Origin: UBA4951 sp963652335
GTDB taxonomy: Bacteria > Bacillota_I > Bacilli_A > RFN20 > CAG-826
Direction: 5' to 3'
Assembly: GCA_963652335.1 (NCBI GenBank)
Contig: CAVJSS010000019.1
Location: forward strand, 1-13,495
Length of the DNA stretch: 13,495 nt
Both the position numbers and the translations under genes were made by a program. The notes beneath the pieces were generated by a model. It was not told the DNA's origin. It did not search any database and saw only the letters and a list, made by a program, of their open reading frames with translations. Shown here one piece after another: positions 1 to 7,436 of the stretch; the stretch's first letter is position 1, and the number at the start of each line of letters is the position of its first letter.

Positions 1-429
1 AAAGGAGCTCGGGATATCATATTGAAAAAGAGTCCAGTTTTTTGTCCGCATCCCCCTCTCATCGTTCCCGCTTTGACACCCACGTTGAAAGAAGTTGGCC
101 ACCTGCCGGCCAATATGGCATCCACCAACGTCTCAAGGCTGACTTCTTCAAGCAAGAGATTGGGCGCGCAAATGTCTTCAAGAGATATTCAAGAGATATT
201 TTCCCGCTAGAGATTCCGCTTTCGAACAATGACATCGGCCTCATTTTTAAATGAACTATCCTTCCCGTCCTTGAATGAACATAGAGGTTTTTGTTTATCG
301 TAGCAGAACCTAGGAGGATGAATTTTCCTTTGTTCGAATCTTCGTCTACTTCCCGGGCACAGCATCCCAAATCTGATGGACTTCTTGCCATTCGTCAATC
401 AATCGTGGATGGTAATTATCATTTTTCAT
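1..429 (-). pseudogene. Decayed AAA-family ATPase (DUF4143-type), partial at window edge
   Basis: Three reading frames on the minus strand together spell one recognisable protein. The first, from the ATG at 429, reads HPRLIDEWQEVHQIWDAV and then stops. The second carries GKFILLGSAT followed by GRIVHLKMRPMSLFESG and ISSGKISLE. The third continues with SLETLVDAILAGRWPTSF and runs off the window. This order (IDEWQ, then a GSAT sensor-like motif, then RMRPMSLFESG, then a GGWP-like motif) is typical of AAA ATPases with a C-terminal DUF4143 domain, a family of unclear role. One frame change lies near 350-360. The second is exactly explained by an 11-base tandem duplication at 179-200. The Walker A part expected upstream of IDEWQ is absent. 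A GAGAGGA lies before the ATG at 429, but an in-frame stop lies ten codons upstream. I am confident it is a remnant of this family and non-functional. Confidence 0.8.
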
Positions 430-480
430 GAGATATCCTCTCGGAAAAATACTGAATCAAGTCAAACGGATATTAATTAC

Positions 481-512
481 ATTCCGTGACTTTTTCGATT
501 TTCATTCCGTGA
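481..512. repeat. Short direct repeat ATTCCGTGA, two copies
   Basis: ATTCCGTGA occurs at 481-489 and again at 504-512, a spacing of 23 bases. It sits in the 149-base gap between the decayed ATPase and the transporter gene, just upstream of the remnant on the minus strand. Two copies about two helical turns apart could be a binding site for a regulator of the dead gene, but chance is not excluded. Nothing else is recognised in this gap, and no convincing terminator follows the transporter. Confidence 0.3.
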
Positions 513-578
513 TATTTCTGGTTTTCAATTGAAACAAATTGTGAAAATAAGCCAAAAGACCAGGCGATCAAAAGCTTG

Positions 579-1475
579 TCACAAACTGAAAACTACGATC
601 AAAACTATTCCGCAAGTCAATAAGAAAAGACCGAGAAAAGAGCGCCAAGTGAATTTCTCTTTCAAGAATATGAATGAGAATAACATCGTCATCAAAATCG
701 ATAGCTTCCCCATCGAATTTATGGCGATGGCATTGCTGCCTTCGATATTGTAGGCTCCATATTCAGCTAGCCAAGCAACGCCGGTCGCAAGCCCGGACAA
801 AACCAAAAAGATCCAGCTTTTAGGCGATGTGTCCTTAGCTCCTTTATAATCCTTTTTCACCAAGACGATACCAAAAGAGAAAGCGCAGACGACGATCGTT
901 CTGAATAACGTTCCCACGTTGCTGTTTATGTTTTTTAGGCCGAGTTTGACGAAAAGTGATACCAAAGAGGCGAACAAGGCAGACAAAACGGCGAATATTA
1001 TCCAAGTTTTGCTTTGCGATTGGCCTTTGCCTTTGCTTATGACCATCAGCAAAGTCCCAGACAACATCAAAGCCATCGAGCAGGACAAAGCGATGATCGT
1101 TTTGACGTCTCCGTTGTTCGTGGTGGTATCGAAGAAAAATATCAGAAACAAAATGCTTGTCGGGATGAAGGAACATTTGTCTATCGGAGCCACTTTGCTA
1201 ACATCAGCCAATTTAAGGGCTTTGAAATAGCAAAGCCAGCTTAATCCAGTCGATAATCCGCTGGCTAAAAGATAGACGTAATTTTGCCATGTAAAGCTCG
1301 AAATCGTGTGCAAGGACCCATCAATCAAGCAAAGAACCAAAGAAAACAAAATGACGATGACGGTTCTAAAGAAAGTTGCGAAATTGCTATTTACTCCCTT
1401 CAATCCCACTTTGGAAAAAATGGTCGTAAGAGAAGTGGATAAGGCAGCCAGCAATCCCAAAAGAACCCAACTCAT
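579..1475 (-). CDS. EamA/DMT-family membrane transporter
   Basis: This 298-residue protein consists almost entirely of hydrophobic segments, about ten, which is the normal size and topology of the drug/metabolite transporter superfamily. The internal duplication typical of that family is visible. GLKGVNSNFATFFRT (24-38) matches GLKNINSNVGTLFRT (179-193), and LASGLSTGLSWLCYF (70-84) matches LSGLATGVAWLAEYG (226-240), so there are two EamA halves of five segments each. The hydrophilic stretch KGKGQSQSK (148-156) joins the halves. It should sit in the cytoplasmic membrane and export or import a small metabolite; the substrate cannot be read from the sequence. It lies 62 bases downstream of another minus-strand membrane-protein gene. 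No ribosome site precedes the ATG; instead a TATCAT lies seven bases before it, suggesting its own leaderless transcript. The family call is secure, the substrate unknown. Confidence 0.9.
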   Translation of the reverse strand: MSWVLLGLLAALSTSLTTIFSKVGLKGVNSNFATFFRTVIVILFSLVLCLIDGSLHTISSFTWQNYVYLLASGLSTGLSWLCYFKALKLADVSKVAPIDKCSFIPTSILFLIFFFDTTTNNGDVKTIIALSCSMALMLSGTLLMVISKGKGQSQSKTWIIFAVLSALFASLVSLFVKLGLKNINSNVGTLFRTIVVCAFSFGIVLVKKDYKGAKDTSPKSWIFLVLSGLATGVAWLAEYGAYNIEGSNAIAINSMGKLSILMTMLFSFIFLKEKFTWRSFLGLFLLTCGIVLIVVFSL

Positions 1476-1482
1476 GCGTTAT

Positions 1483-1488
1483 ATGATA
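1483..1488 (-). promoter_or_regulatory. Candidate -10 box giving a leaderless transporter mRNA
   Basis: TATCAT (5 of 6 to TATAAT) on the minus strand is followed by seven bases and then the ATG at 1475. Transcription would therefore start at or within a base of the start codon. No GGAGG-like site lies between, and I see no good -35. This is inference from spacing alone. Confidence 0.4.
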
Positions 1489-1537
1489 GGACTAGTTAGC
1501 CATATGGGTTATAAAAACTTGCAACCAATCGAAAGGA

Positions 1538-2665
1538 TCACATAGTCAATATCTGATAAGCGCCTTCCAAAAGGATAAGGAAACAAACAAGAACGCCGGC
1601 CGAAGGGATGATAAAATCCCAGCTTTTGGTCTTCGTATCGTATTTTTTCCTATAATTGAACAGCAAGGCGACAGGGGAAACCACGAGCAAGGATATCCCT
1701 TTCCCAAAGCCCCATGGTTGAACGACGTTTAGCACTTTTTTGAAGGTGGCAAAGGATTCGAAAGCATTAACATCGGGAGATAGGATGGCCATCATGATGC
1801 TGGTGATGATCAAATCGACGAAGCCTGACACCGCAAAGGTTATTGCCAAAACGACGCCAACTTGGAACGAATGGGCATTCGTTGACAAATAATCTTGAAA
1901 TTGTTTAGGTTCTCCGCCTAATTTGACGTAAATCTTCTTTTGGTATTTCAAATAAAGGATGATGACGATGAAAGAAAGAAAAGTCACGATAGGCTTGTTG
2001 GTCAAAAAAGGCAAGACTTCCAAAGGCAAGACGAATAAGCCCAATCCTACCGACAATCCTTTGACCAACATGCTGCATAATTCATAAAGGATGGGAATGA
2101 TGACCAACAAACGATAATAGACCAGTTTCTTTTCCTTTATCTTCTTTGGCTTATATACCAAAAAGAGGTACATAAGAGAGCACATAAGCAAATCGACGAA
2201 GACATTTAAGGAAAGATAGCGGGTAAAGTGGTTCATCAAAAAAGAATCCACCGCGGCTTTACCATTATTCGGTCCAAGAAGGTAATTGGCGGCGCCGACG
2301 AAATATCGTTCGTAGCAAAGCAAATACAAGGCGATTACCAGCAAAGCCAAGCTTGCATGGGTCAAAACCAGCTTTTTGATATTTTCTTGGCTAGAGATGA
2401 TCAAAGCGAAATTAGCCAACAAAAAGAAAGGGATGGCCAGTTGGCCAAAATAACCAGTTATGTCACCGGCTAAAACATAATTCATCGGATGGGTCTTATC
2501 GCTGCTTAAAGAGGCGATGCTACCCAACGTAAGAAAAATGGTCGATAACATCATCAAAGCCATCATCAGCCAGCCGAATATCCTTAAATGCCGATAAGAA
2601 AGAGGGGCTTTGTATTTGATGTCGTTGTTGGAATTTATGTTACTAAGCAAGGTTTTCTTGAACAT
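1538..2665 (-). CDS. Polytopic membrane protein, family not recognised
   Basis: The 375-residue product has about nine hydrophobic segments, near residues 31-53, 72-92, 100-123, 150-170, 184-207, 220-245, 270-298, 318-337 and 350-372. Basic loops such as KPKKIKEKK (about 171-180) and RKKYDTKTK (about 338-346) probably face the cytoplasm. I see no ATP-binding, protease or glycosyltransferase motif and do not recognise the family. It might be a transporter, a membrane-bound CAAX-like protein or a polymer-export factor, but nothing decides between them. It is upstream of and parallel to the EamA gene, with 62 bases between, so co-transcription is possible. The chosen ATG has no ribosome site but has TAGAAT six bases upstream. 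The downstream end (TGA) is clean and the frame is intact. That it is a real gene is supported by length, consistent hydrophobicity and long open frame. Confidence 0.8.
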   Translation of the reverse strand: MFKKTLLSNINSNNDIKYKAPLSYRHLRIFGWLMMALMMLSTIFLTLGSIASLSSDKTHPMNYVLAGDITGYFGQLAIPFFLLANFALIISSQENIKKLVLTHASLALLVIALYLLCYERYFVGAANYLLGPNNGKAAVDSFLMNHFTRYLSLNVFVDLLMCSLMYLFLVYKPKKIKEKKLVYYRLLVIIPILYELCSMLVKGLSVGLGLFVLPLEVLPFLTNKPIVTFLSFIVIILYLKYQKKIYVKLGGEPKQFQDYLSTNAHSFQVGVVLAITFAVSGFVDLIITSIMMAILSPDVNAFESFATFKKVLNVVQPWGFGKGISLLVVSPVALLFNYRKKYDTKTKSWDFIIPSAGVLVCFLILLEGAYQILTM

Positions 2666-2671
2666 AGCTAA

Positions 2672-2677
2672 ATTCTA
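2672..2677 (-). promoter_or_regulatory. Candidate -10 box giving a leaderless mRNA
   Basis: TAGAAT (5 of 6 to TATAAT) lies six bases before the ATG at 2665. The expected transcription start falls on or next to the start codon, and there is no ribosome site in the interval. The -35 region is not convincing. Confidence 0.4.
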
Positions 2678-2711
2678 GACAAAAAGAGGATGAAATGAAA
2701 CGTTGCATAGC

Positions 2712-4020
2712 TCAAACGCACATAATCATATAAATCGGATAGAAATGTAGGTTTCCCTTATGGTTTACTTCATTTTTGTTTCCGAATATATAACCTTTTT
2801 TAAGGGAATACGGTTCCTTCACCAATTTCGGTATGGCTCGGAAATTATTCTGATCGTTTCCTGATTTTATCTCGATAGGAAGGACGGAAAGAGAGTCGTA
2901 ATCATTGATAAGAAAATCGACCTCACCGACCTTTTTGCTATCGAAATAATACAATTCATGCCCATGGGCTGCCAATTCGTTGGCGCAAACGGTCTCATAA
3001 ACGCTGCCAAGATTGACGCCGGAGTCGGCATCCAATATGGCTTTTATGTTGTTTTTGAACAAAATATTAGTCAACAATCCAACGTCGTTATAATAAAGCT
3101 TTATGAGGTTTTTGCTTGATGATTCGACCAATGGATAAACGGGATTAAATACGGCTTTGACCCCTAGGACTATCCCGGATTCGATAAGGTAATCGAATTC
3201 TTCATCATACTTTTCATAATTCGCATTCGTTTTTTTTCTCAACCTTGCTATAAATGATCCTCTTGACCTTATTGTTCATATAGGAAGGCAAGGAATCGTA
3301 AATCGCCCTTATTTTAAGTTTTTTCCCATTTTCGTATTTCGAAGCGTCATCTTTATAGAATGAATATATTTGGCTTTGCGTTTCCCTCATTTTGATGATG
3401 TTTCCATTCAAAAATTCCTTTACGGCTTCCGGCAATCCTCCACATAGGAGATATTCTTTGAAACGCCTTAACATAATTTTATGGACTACTCCAGAGACCT
3501 CTTTGCCTTCGTTGAAGCAATCATTCACGTATTCGATCACCGATTCGCTGGTCCCAGTCGCAAAAAGGAATTCTTTGAAATCCATCGGATACATTTTGAC
3601 TTCTTGTATGCTCCCGATTGGAATGAATTGATGTTTCAAAGCAATCCCTAAGAGAGAACCGCTGGCTATATAGCGGAATTTGTTTTCCGCTTTCAAAGGT
3701 TTCAATAACGACACAAGAAACGGATACACTTGTATCTCGTCAATGAAAACGATCGTGTTGGTTATATCGCCAAGTCGATTGCCATGCAAAGAGCTGATAG
3801 CGAGATTGAAGTCCTCTTTTGTTTTAACGCTCGAAAATATCCTGTCTCCATCTAGATCATCTTGCATATTGATCTCTATGTAGTTTTCGAACGATTTTTT
3901 CGCCGTTTCGCGAATGATGTAACTTTTTCCGATTTGACGTGCTCCCGTAACGATCAAAATAGGAGACTCTACGTTTTTATAATATTCATAAAGTTTGCTT
4001 TCAATATTTCTATGAAACAT
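2712..4020 (-). pseudogene. AAA+ ATPase with DUF4143 domain, frame broken at an A8 run
   Basis: The first 268 codons, from the ATG at 4020 behind GGAGGA (six bases away), carry Walker A GARQIGKS (26-33), Walker B IVFIDEIQ (Asp94, Glu95) and the sensor-like YIASGSLLG. The frame then ends at 3214. The rest, read one base further on from about 3237 to 2712, gives the DUF4143 half. It has SSSKNLIKLYYNDVGLLTN, then GEVDFLINDYD and PIEIKSG, a pattern like a PD-(D/E)XK nuclease fold. The two halves join perfectly at the run of eight A (minus strand; T at 3230-3237). Removing one A restores an uninterrupted protein of about 435 residues, normal for the family. Proteins of this type are common in gut bacteria and archaea; their role is unsettled. 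The break may be a true mutation, a sequencing error, or a site where RNA polymerase slips. Apart from this base the protein looks undamaged. Confidence 0.85.
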
Positions 4021-4092
4021 AGAAAATCCTCCAATCAGTTGTTTTTCTGATAAGATTTAATACCAAAATGAGTGGTTTTCCAAAAAATCTTT

Positions 4093-4176
4093 AGATGATG
4101 TCTTATTCAAAAATCCATCTTATTTTGCGAAAACATGAATTTCAGGCGATTTGAAAAAGGTCATAAGACAGCATCT
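4093..4176. repeat. Long-spaced inverted repeat in divergent intergenic region
   Basis: AGATGATGTCTTAT (4093-4106) and ATAAGACAGCATCT (4163-4176) are inverted copies matching at 13 of 14 positions, with 56 bases between. They lie in the 245-base gap between the divergent ATPase and lipoprotein genes, upstream of the lipoprotein promoter. A paired regulator site with DNA looping, or a remnant of a small mobile element's ends, would both fit; there is no T-tract, so a terminator is unlikely. GGTATTAAA near 4060-4070 on the minus strand could be the ATPase -10, but this is weak. Confidence 0.45.
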
Positions 4177-4233
4177 TCAAATAACAAATAAGAACATTTG
4201 TAAATTAACAATTTAAAAATCGAAAGCGGTTGC

Positions 4234-4260
4234 TATAATGCGCACATAATTAGCGGAGGA
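4234..4260 (+). promoter_or_regulatory. Extended -10 promoter and ribosome site of the lipoprotein gene
   Basis: TGCTATAAT (4231-4239) is a perfect TATAAT with an upstream TG, an extended -10 that can work without a good -35, and I see none at 17 bases. GGAGGA (4255-4260) lies five bases before the ATG at 4266 and fixes that start. The untranslated leader would be about 20 bases. Confidence 0.75.
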
Positions 4261-4265
4261 AACTT

Positions 4266-7200
4266 ATGCAAAATAAAGCTAAAAGAGTTTTGTTCCCGTT
4301 GGCCGCATTGTCACTCATCGGATTTTTAAGTGCTTGCGATAACGGCAACGACTCATCAAGCTCCCTCGAACCAGATGATGGCTCTTCGAGCGTTATCCCA
4401 GACTCATCTAGCAGCGAGGAGCCAACCGTTCCCGATGAAATAACGGGAACCGGCACCGAGACTGACCCTTACGTCATTTCCAGTGCCAAACAATACGGCG
4501 ATTTCGTTAAGGCTTATAACGCCCTCACCGAAGCCCCAGCCTATTCTTATTACGTTTTAGGCGACGATTTCAGCCTCAAAGGAATGGATTTGTCCCCAGT
4601 AGGAACCCAAGCTGTCCCATTCTATGGATCGTTCGATGGAAACGGCCATACGATCTCGGACTATTCGCTTAAATCATTCGACAAATCAACGACAGCCTAC
4701 GGCTTATTCGGATATGCCGATAGCAGCGCAATCGCCGATCTTTCTTTGACCATTGATTACGAATTAGCTCCTTTGGGCGCAAAATCAAAAATCTATGTCG
4801 GGGGCCTTATCGGAAATGGCTATAACACCATCATTTACGATGTGGCCGTTGCCGGAAGCATCGATTTGACTTCTGGTCAGAACACTTCCTCCCAGTTGAT
4901 CATAGGGGGGGTCGCCGGTATGTTGACCGCCGGCAAGAACTACGCCATTCCTCTTGCCAATAACGCCGCTCATGTCGATATCGATTCCGACATGACCGAT
5001 GCGGCCGATACCATCAACATGGTCGGTGGCATCGCTGGAGCCTTATTGACGGATACCGATTATAAAGCTGGTACCATAGGCGTGTTATTCGCTGAATCCT
5101 GCTATTATTCCGGCTCATTGACGGGAGGCACCGCAGTCGGCGGCATCGTCGCCGCAGTCGGCTCACGCGTCTCAGTACTTGACTGCTACGCTGAAGGAGC
5201 CGCGATCAAAACCACCGATACCGATGGGTCCTATGTCGGAGGCATAGTCGGCCAAGGATATTATGAATCAGCGGTTTTGCACAACTATTCGGCCTTTGAT
5301 TCAATCGAAGCCGCCGCATCTTCCAGCACGATATATAAGTCATATGCCGGAACATCGATCGGCTATGCCTATAAAAATGGCTATGATGAATCCGATTCCA
5401 CTTTAGGGACGGTCAATTATGGCAACGCCGCCAAGGAAGTGACCGTCGTGTCTGACAAAGCCGGCGTTAACGGAGCCGCTGCCGAAAAAGGCGAAGCAGG
5501 AATGAAGGCCGCCGGATTGTCCGCCACTTGGTCTATCGACAAGGATGGCGATGTCGATCTTGGCTATTACACCGAACGTTCCGAAAGCGTTAGCGTCAAA
5601 TTGGATGCGAACTATGAAGGCGGAACAAGCGAAACAATCACCGCCGCAAACGGAAAATACGATGTGAAAGCCATCGGCGTCATCGATGCAAAAGTCTTTG
5701 AAAGAGAACATTATTCCTATGTCGGAATGTTCTATGACGAAGAAGGACAACAACCATACACTTGGTATACCCCATTCGTCGCCGACACCACCCTTTATGC
5801 CTCTTATGGCGATCTAAGCTTATTGGTCGGAACCTGGAATTATACGGTTGGATCGGTTTCTGGAATCTGGCATTTCACCGAAGACACCTTCTATTGGCAA
5901 AACAGATATTACGAAACAAGCACCTACAAATATAGCTTTGACGGAACCTATATCTTCATTGGCAAATACACCGGCGATTCGAAAGACGGCGGCGGCTATG
6001 AAGGCGAAATATTCAAATTGGAAAACGGAAAGCTCGTCGGATATGATATCAACGATTACGATTATCAATATACCGCAGTCAAGAGCACCTCGACGTTCGT
6101 CGTTCCTGATTACAGCGGCGAATCGTTCGTCGGAACCTATTATTTCACCAATGATGCGATCATCACTTTGCAAGCTAACGGCAACGCTGTCGGCGTCAAT
6201 TCCACCAGCACAACCAAATGGTATGGCGGATTCACCAAATTAAGCAGCGGACTCTTTAATATCAGAGTCCCATCTAGGCTCATGGCCGATGGCTTGAATT
6301 ACGACGCCACCAACGATATTTTCTATAACGATTCCTACTTCGGGGCCAAAGAAAAAGTCGAAACGACTTACACGACTGCCGATTCCAGCATCAAGGTCTA
6401 TTCCACCGCTTCCCATAACTATGCGATCGTTGATGGAACGATCGGAACGATCAGCGGCACTCTTGCAGATGGGGAAGAAGTCGTGATCAACGATGCCACT
6501 TACGCCGTTAATGGAACATCTTTGGTCAAGAAAGAAGCCACCCCATCCATCCCTGAATCGATCTGCGGCACCTATGTCTCCTCCACCAACAACGTCATGG
6601 TGCTGAATCAGGATGGCACCGGCACCTGGAACGAGACCGCATTCACCTGGAGCTACGACGCCACGGAGGGCAAAGGATACATATCCGCCTTCGGAGCGTT
6701 TGACGGCCAAAGCAACTGGGTCAAGTTCAACGAGGACGGAAGCGTAAACGTCCACCTGGAGGACGAATTTTTGGAAAGCTTCGTCAACGAGCCGTTGTCC
6801 AAGCAGGAAGAGAAGGGCGAAGAGACCGTAGCCGGATACGTCGGCACTTGGATCGCCGCTCGCGGAAAACTCACGATGACGATCGTGCTCAATGCAGATG
6901 GAACCGGCACCTACAACAACGAGGCCATCACCTACAAGGAAAGCAACGGCACCATCACATTCGAATGCGGCGACACGGAAGTCGAGCTCAAATACGATTC
7001 CGCCACCGGCAAGATGACCGGCAAATACGTCTACGACTACGAAGATTACCCTTTCGATTCGATTACCAAGCAGGAAGAGAAGGGCGAAGAGACCGTAGCC
7101 GGATATGTCGGGACATGGATTGCCACTCGCGGAAAACTCACGATGACGATCGTGCTCAATGCAGATGGAACCGGCACCTACAACAACGAGGCCATCACCT

Positions 7201-7346
7201 ACAAGGAAAGCAACGGCACCATCACATTCGAATGCGGCGACACGGAAGTCGAGCTCAAATACGATTCCGCCACCGGCAAGATGACCGGCAAATACGTCTA
7301 CGACTACGAAGATTATCCTTTCGATTCGATCACCAAGCAAAATTAG
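4266..7346 (+). CDS. Large multidomain surface lipoprotein (GLUG/beta-helix, InlB-like, xGTW repeats)
   Basis: The 1026-residue product begins with a lipoprotein signal whose lipobox is LSAC (Cys24), followed by a Ser/Asp/Glu-rich linker (about 25-60). It should be anchored on the outside of the cytoplasmic membrane. Residues 61-430 carry repeated VGGLIG, VGGIAG and VGGIVG motifs and GSFDGNGHTISDYSL, the pattern of GLUG-type right-handed beta-helix adhesins. Residues 441-515 (KLDANYEGG ... FVADTTLYASY) resemble the InlB B-repeat (Listeria-Bacteroides repeat). The C-terminal half holds five small beta domains, each opening with a GTW or GTY motif (about 521, 621, 766, 857 and 946) and with lipocalin-like alternation. 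The last two are a near-perfect tandem duplication. An adhesive or glycan/ligand-binding surface role is inferred; no catalytic site is seen. It has its own promoter and terminator, so it is a single-gene unit. Confidence 0.85.
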   Translation: MQNKAKRVLFPLAALSLIGFLSACDNGNDSSSSLEPDDGSSSVIPDSSSSEEPTVPDEITGTGTETDPYVISSAKQYGDFVKAYNALTEAPAYSYYVLGDDFSLKGMDLSPVGTQAVPFYGSFDGNGHTISDYSLKSFDKSTTAYGLFGYADSSAIADLSLTIDYELAPLGAKSKIYVGGLIGNGYNTIIYDVAVAGSIDLTSGQNTSSQLIIGGVAGMLTAGKNYAIPLANNAAHVDIDSDMTDAADTINMVGGIAGALLTDTDYKAGTIGVLFAESCYYSGSLTGGTAVGGIVAAVGSRVSVLDCYAEGAAIKTTDTDGSYVGGIVGQGYYESAVLHNYSAFDSIEAAASSSTIYKSYAGTSIGYAYKNGYDESDSTLGTVNYGNAAKEVTVVSDKAGVNGAAAEKGEAGMKAAGLSATWSIDKDGDVDLGYYTERSESVSVKLDANYEGGTSETITAANGKYDVKAIGVIDAKVFEREHYSYVGMFYDEEGQQPYTWYTPFVADTTLYASYGDLSLLVGTWNYTVGSVSGIWHFTEDTFYWQNRYYETSTYKYSFDGTYIFIGKYTGDSKDGGGYEGEIFKLENGKLVGYDINDYDYQYTAVKSTSTFVVPDYSGESFVGTYYFTNDAIITLQANGNAVGVNSTSTTKWYGGFTKLSSGLFNIRVPSRLMADGLNYDATNDIFYNDSYFGAKEKVETTYTTADSSIKVYSTASHNYAIVDGTIGTISGTLADGEEVVINDATYAVNGTSLVKKEATPSIPESICGTYVSSTNNVMVLNQDGTGTWNETAFTWSYDATEGKGYISAFGAFDGQSNWVKFNEDGSVNVHLEDEFLESFVNEPLSKQEEKGEETVAGYVGTWIAARGKLTMTIVLNADGTGTYNNEAITYKESNGTITFECGDTEVELKYDSATGKMTGKYVYDYEDYPFDSITKQEEKGEETVAGYVGTWIATRGKLTMTIVLNADGTGTYNNEAITYKESNGTITFECGDTEVELKYDSATGKMTGKYVYDYEDYPFDSITKQN
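6801..7334 (+). repeat. Tandem in-frame duplication, 2 x 267 bp
   Basis: The unit starting AAGCAGGAAGAGAAGGGCG at 6801 repeats at 7068, and the first bases of a third copy (AAGCAA) follow at 7335. Each unit is 89 codons: an acidic linker (KQEEKGEETVAGY) plus one GTW beta domain. By direct reading I count only seven base differences, six silent and one changing Ala to Thr. Differences cluster near both ends, and a central stretch of about 200 bases is identical. This indicates a recent duplication or ongoing homogenisation, and the copy number may vary between strains. Confidence 0.95.
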
Positions 7347-7350
7347 GTTT

Positions 7351-7385
7351 AAAAAGCGTCTTAGCAAACATGCGGGCGCTTTTTT
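7351..7385 (+). terminator. Rho-independent terminator of the lipoprotein gene
   Basis: AAAAAGCG (7351-7358) pairs with CGCTTTTT (7377-7384) and a run of T closes the structure five bases after the stop codon. The loop contains a small GC/GC pairing. The A-rich left arm could also let it work for transcripts from the other side. Confidence 0.7.
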
Positions 7386-7423
7386 CATGCCCTAAATCGC
7401 TTTATAAAGCATCGGTTTTATCC

Positions 7424-7429
7424 TAAAAT
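7424..7429 (+). promoter_or_regulatory. Candidate -10 box for a leaderless serine dehydratase mRNA
   Basis: TAAAAT lies seven bases before the ATG at 7437, so transcription would start at or one base before that A. TTTATA at 7401-7406 is a weak -35 at 17-base spacing. There is no purine-rich ribosome site between the terminator and the ATG. Confidence 0.5.
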
Positions 7430-7436
7430 TGCAACC

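Noticed and set aside
3214..3242. Classic -1 programmed ribosomal frameshift at the A run
   Set aside because: A -1 shift enters the wrong frame; the DUF4143 half lies at +1 relative to the ATPase half.
6240..7388. Long minus-strand open frame (382 codons) opposite the lipoprotein's end
   Set aside because: It mirrors the lipoprotein's codons, repeats with the tandem duplication and has no ribosome site or recognisable domain; it is a shadow of the real gene.
6848..7426. Plus-strand frame of 192 codons, very rich in Arg and His
   Set aside because: It lies inside the lipoprotein gene in another frame, and its odd composition and internal repetition follow from the tandem repeat.
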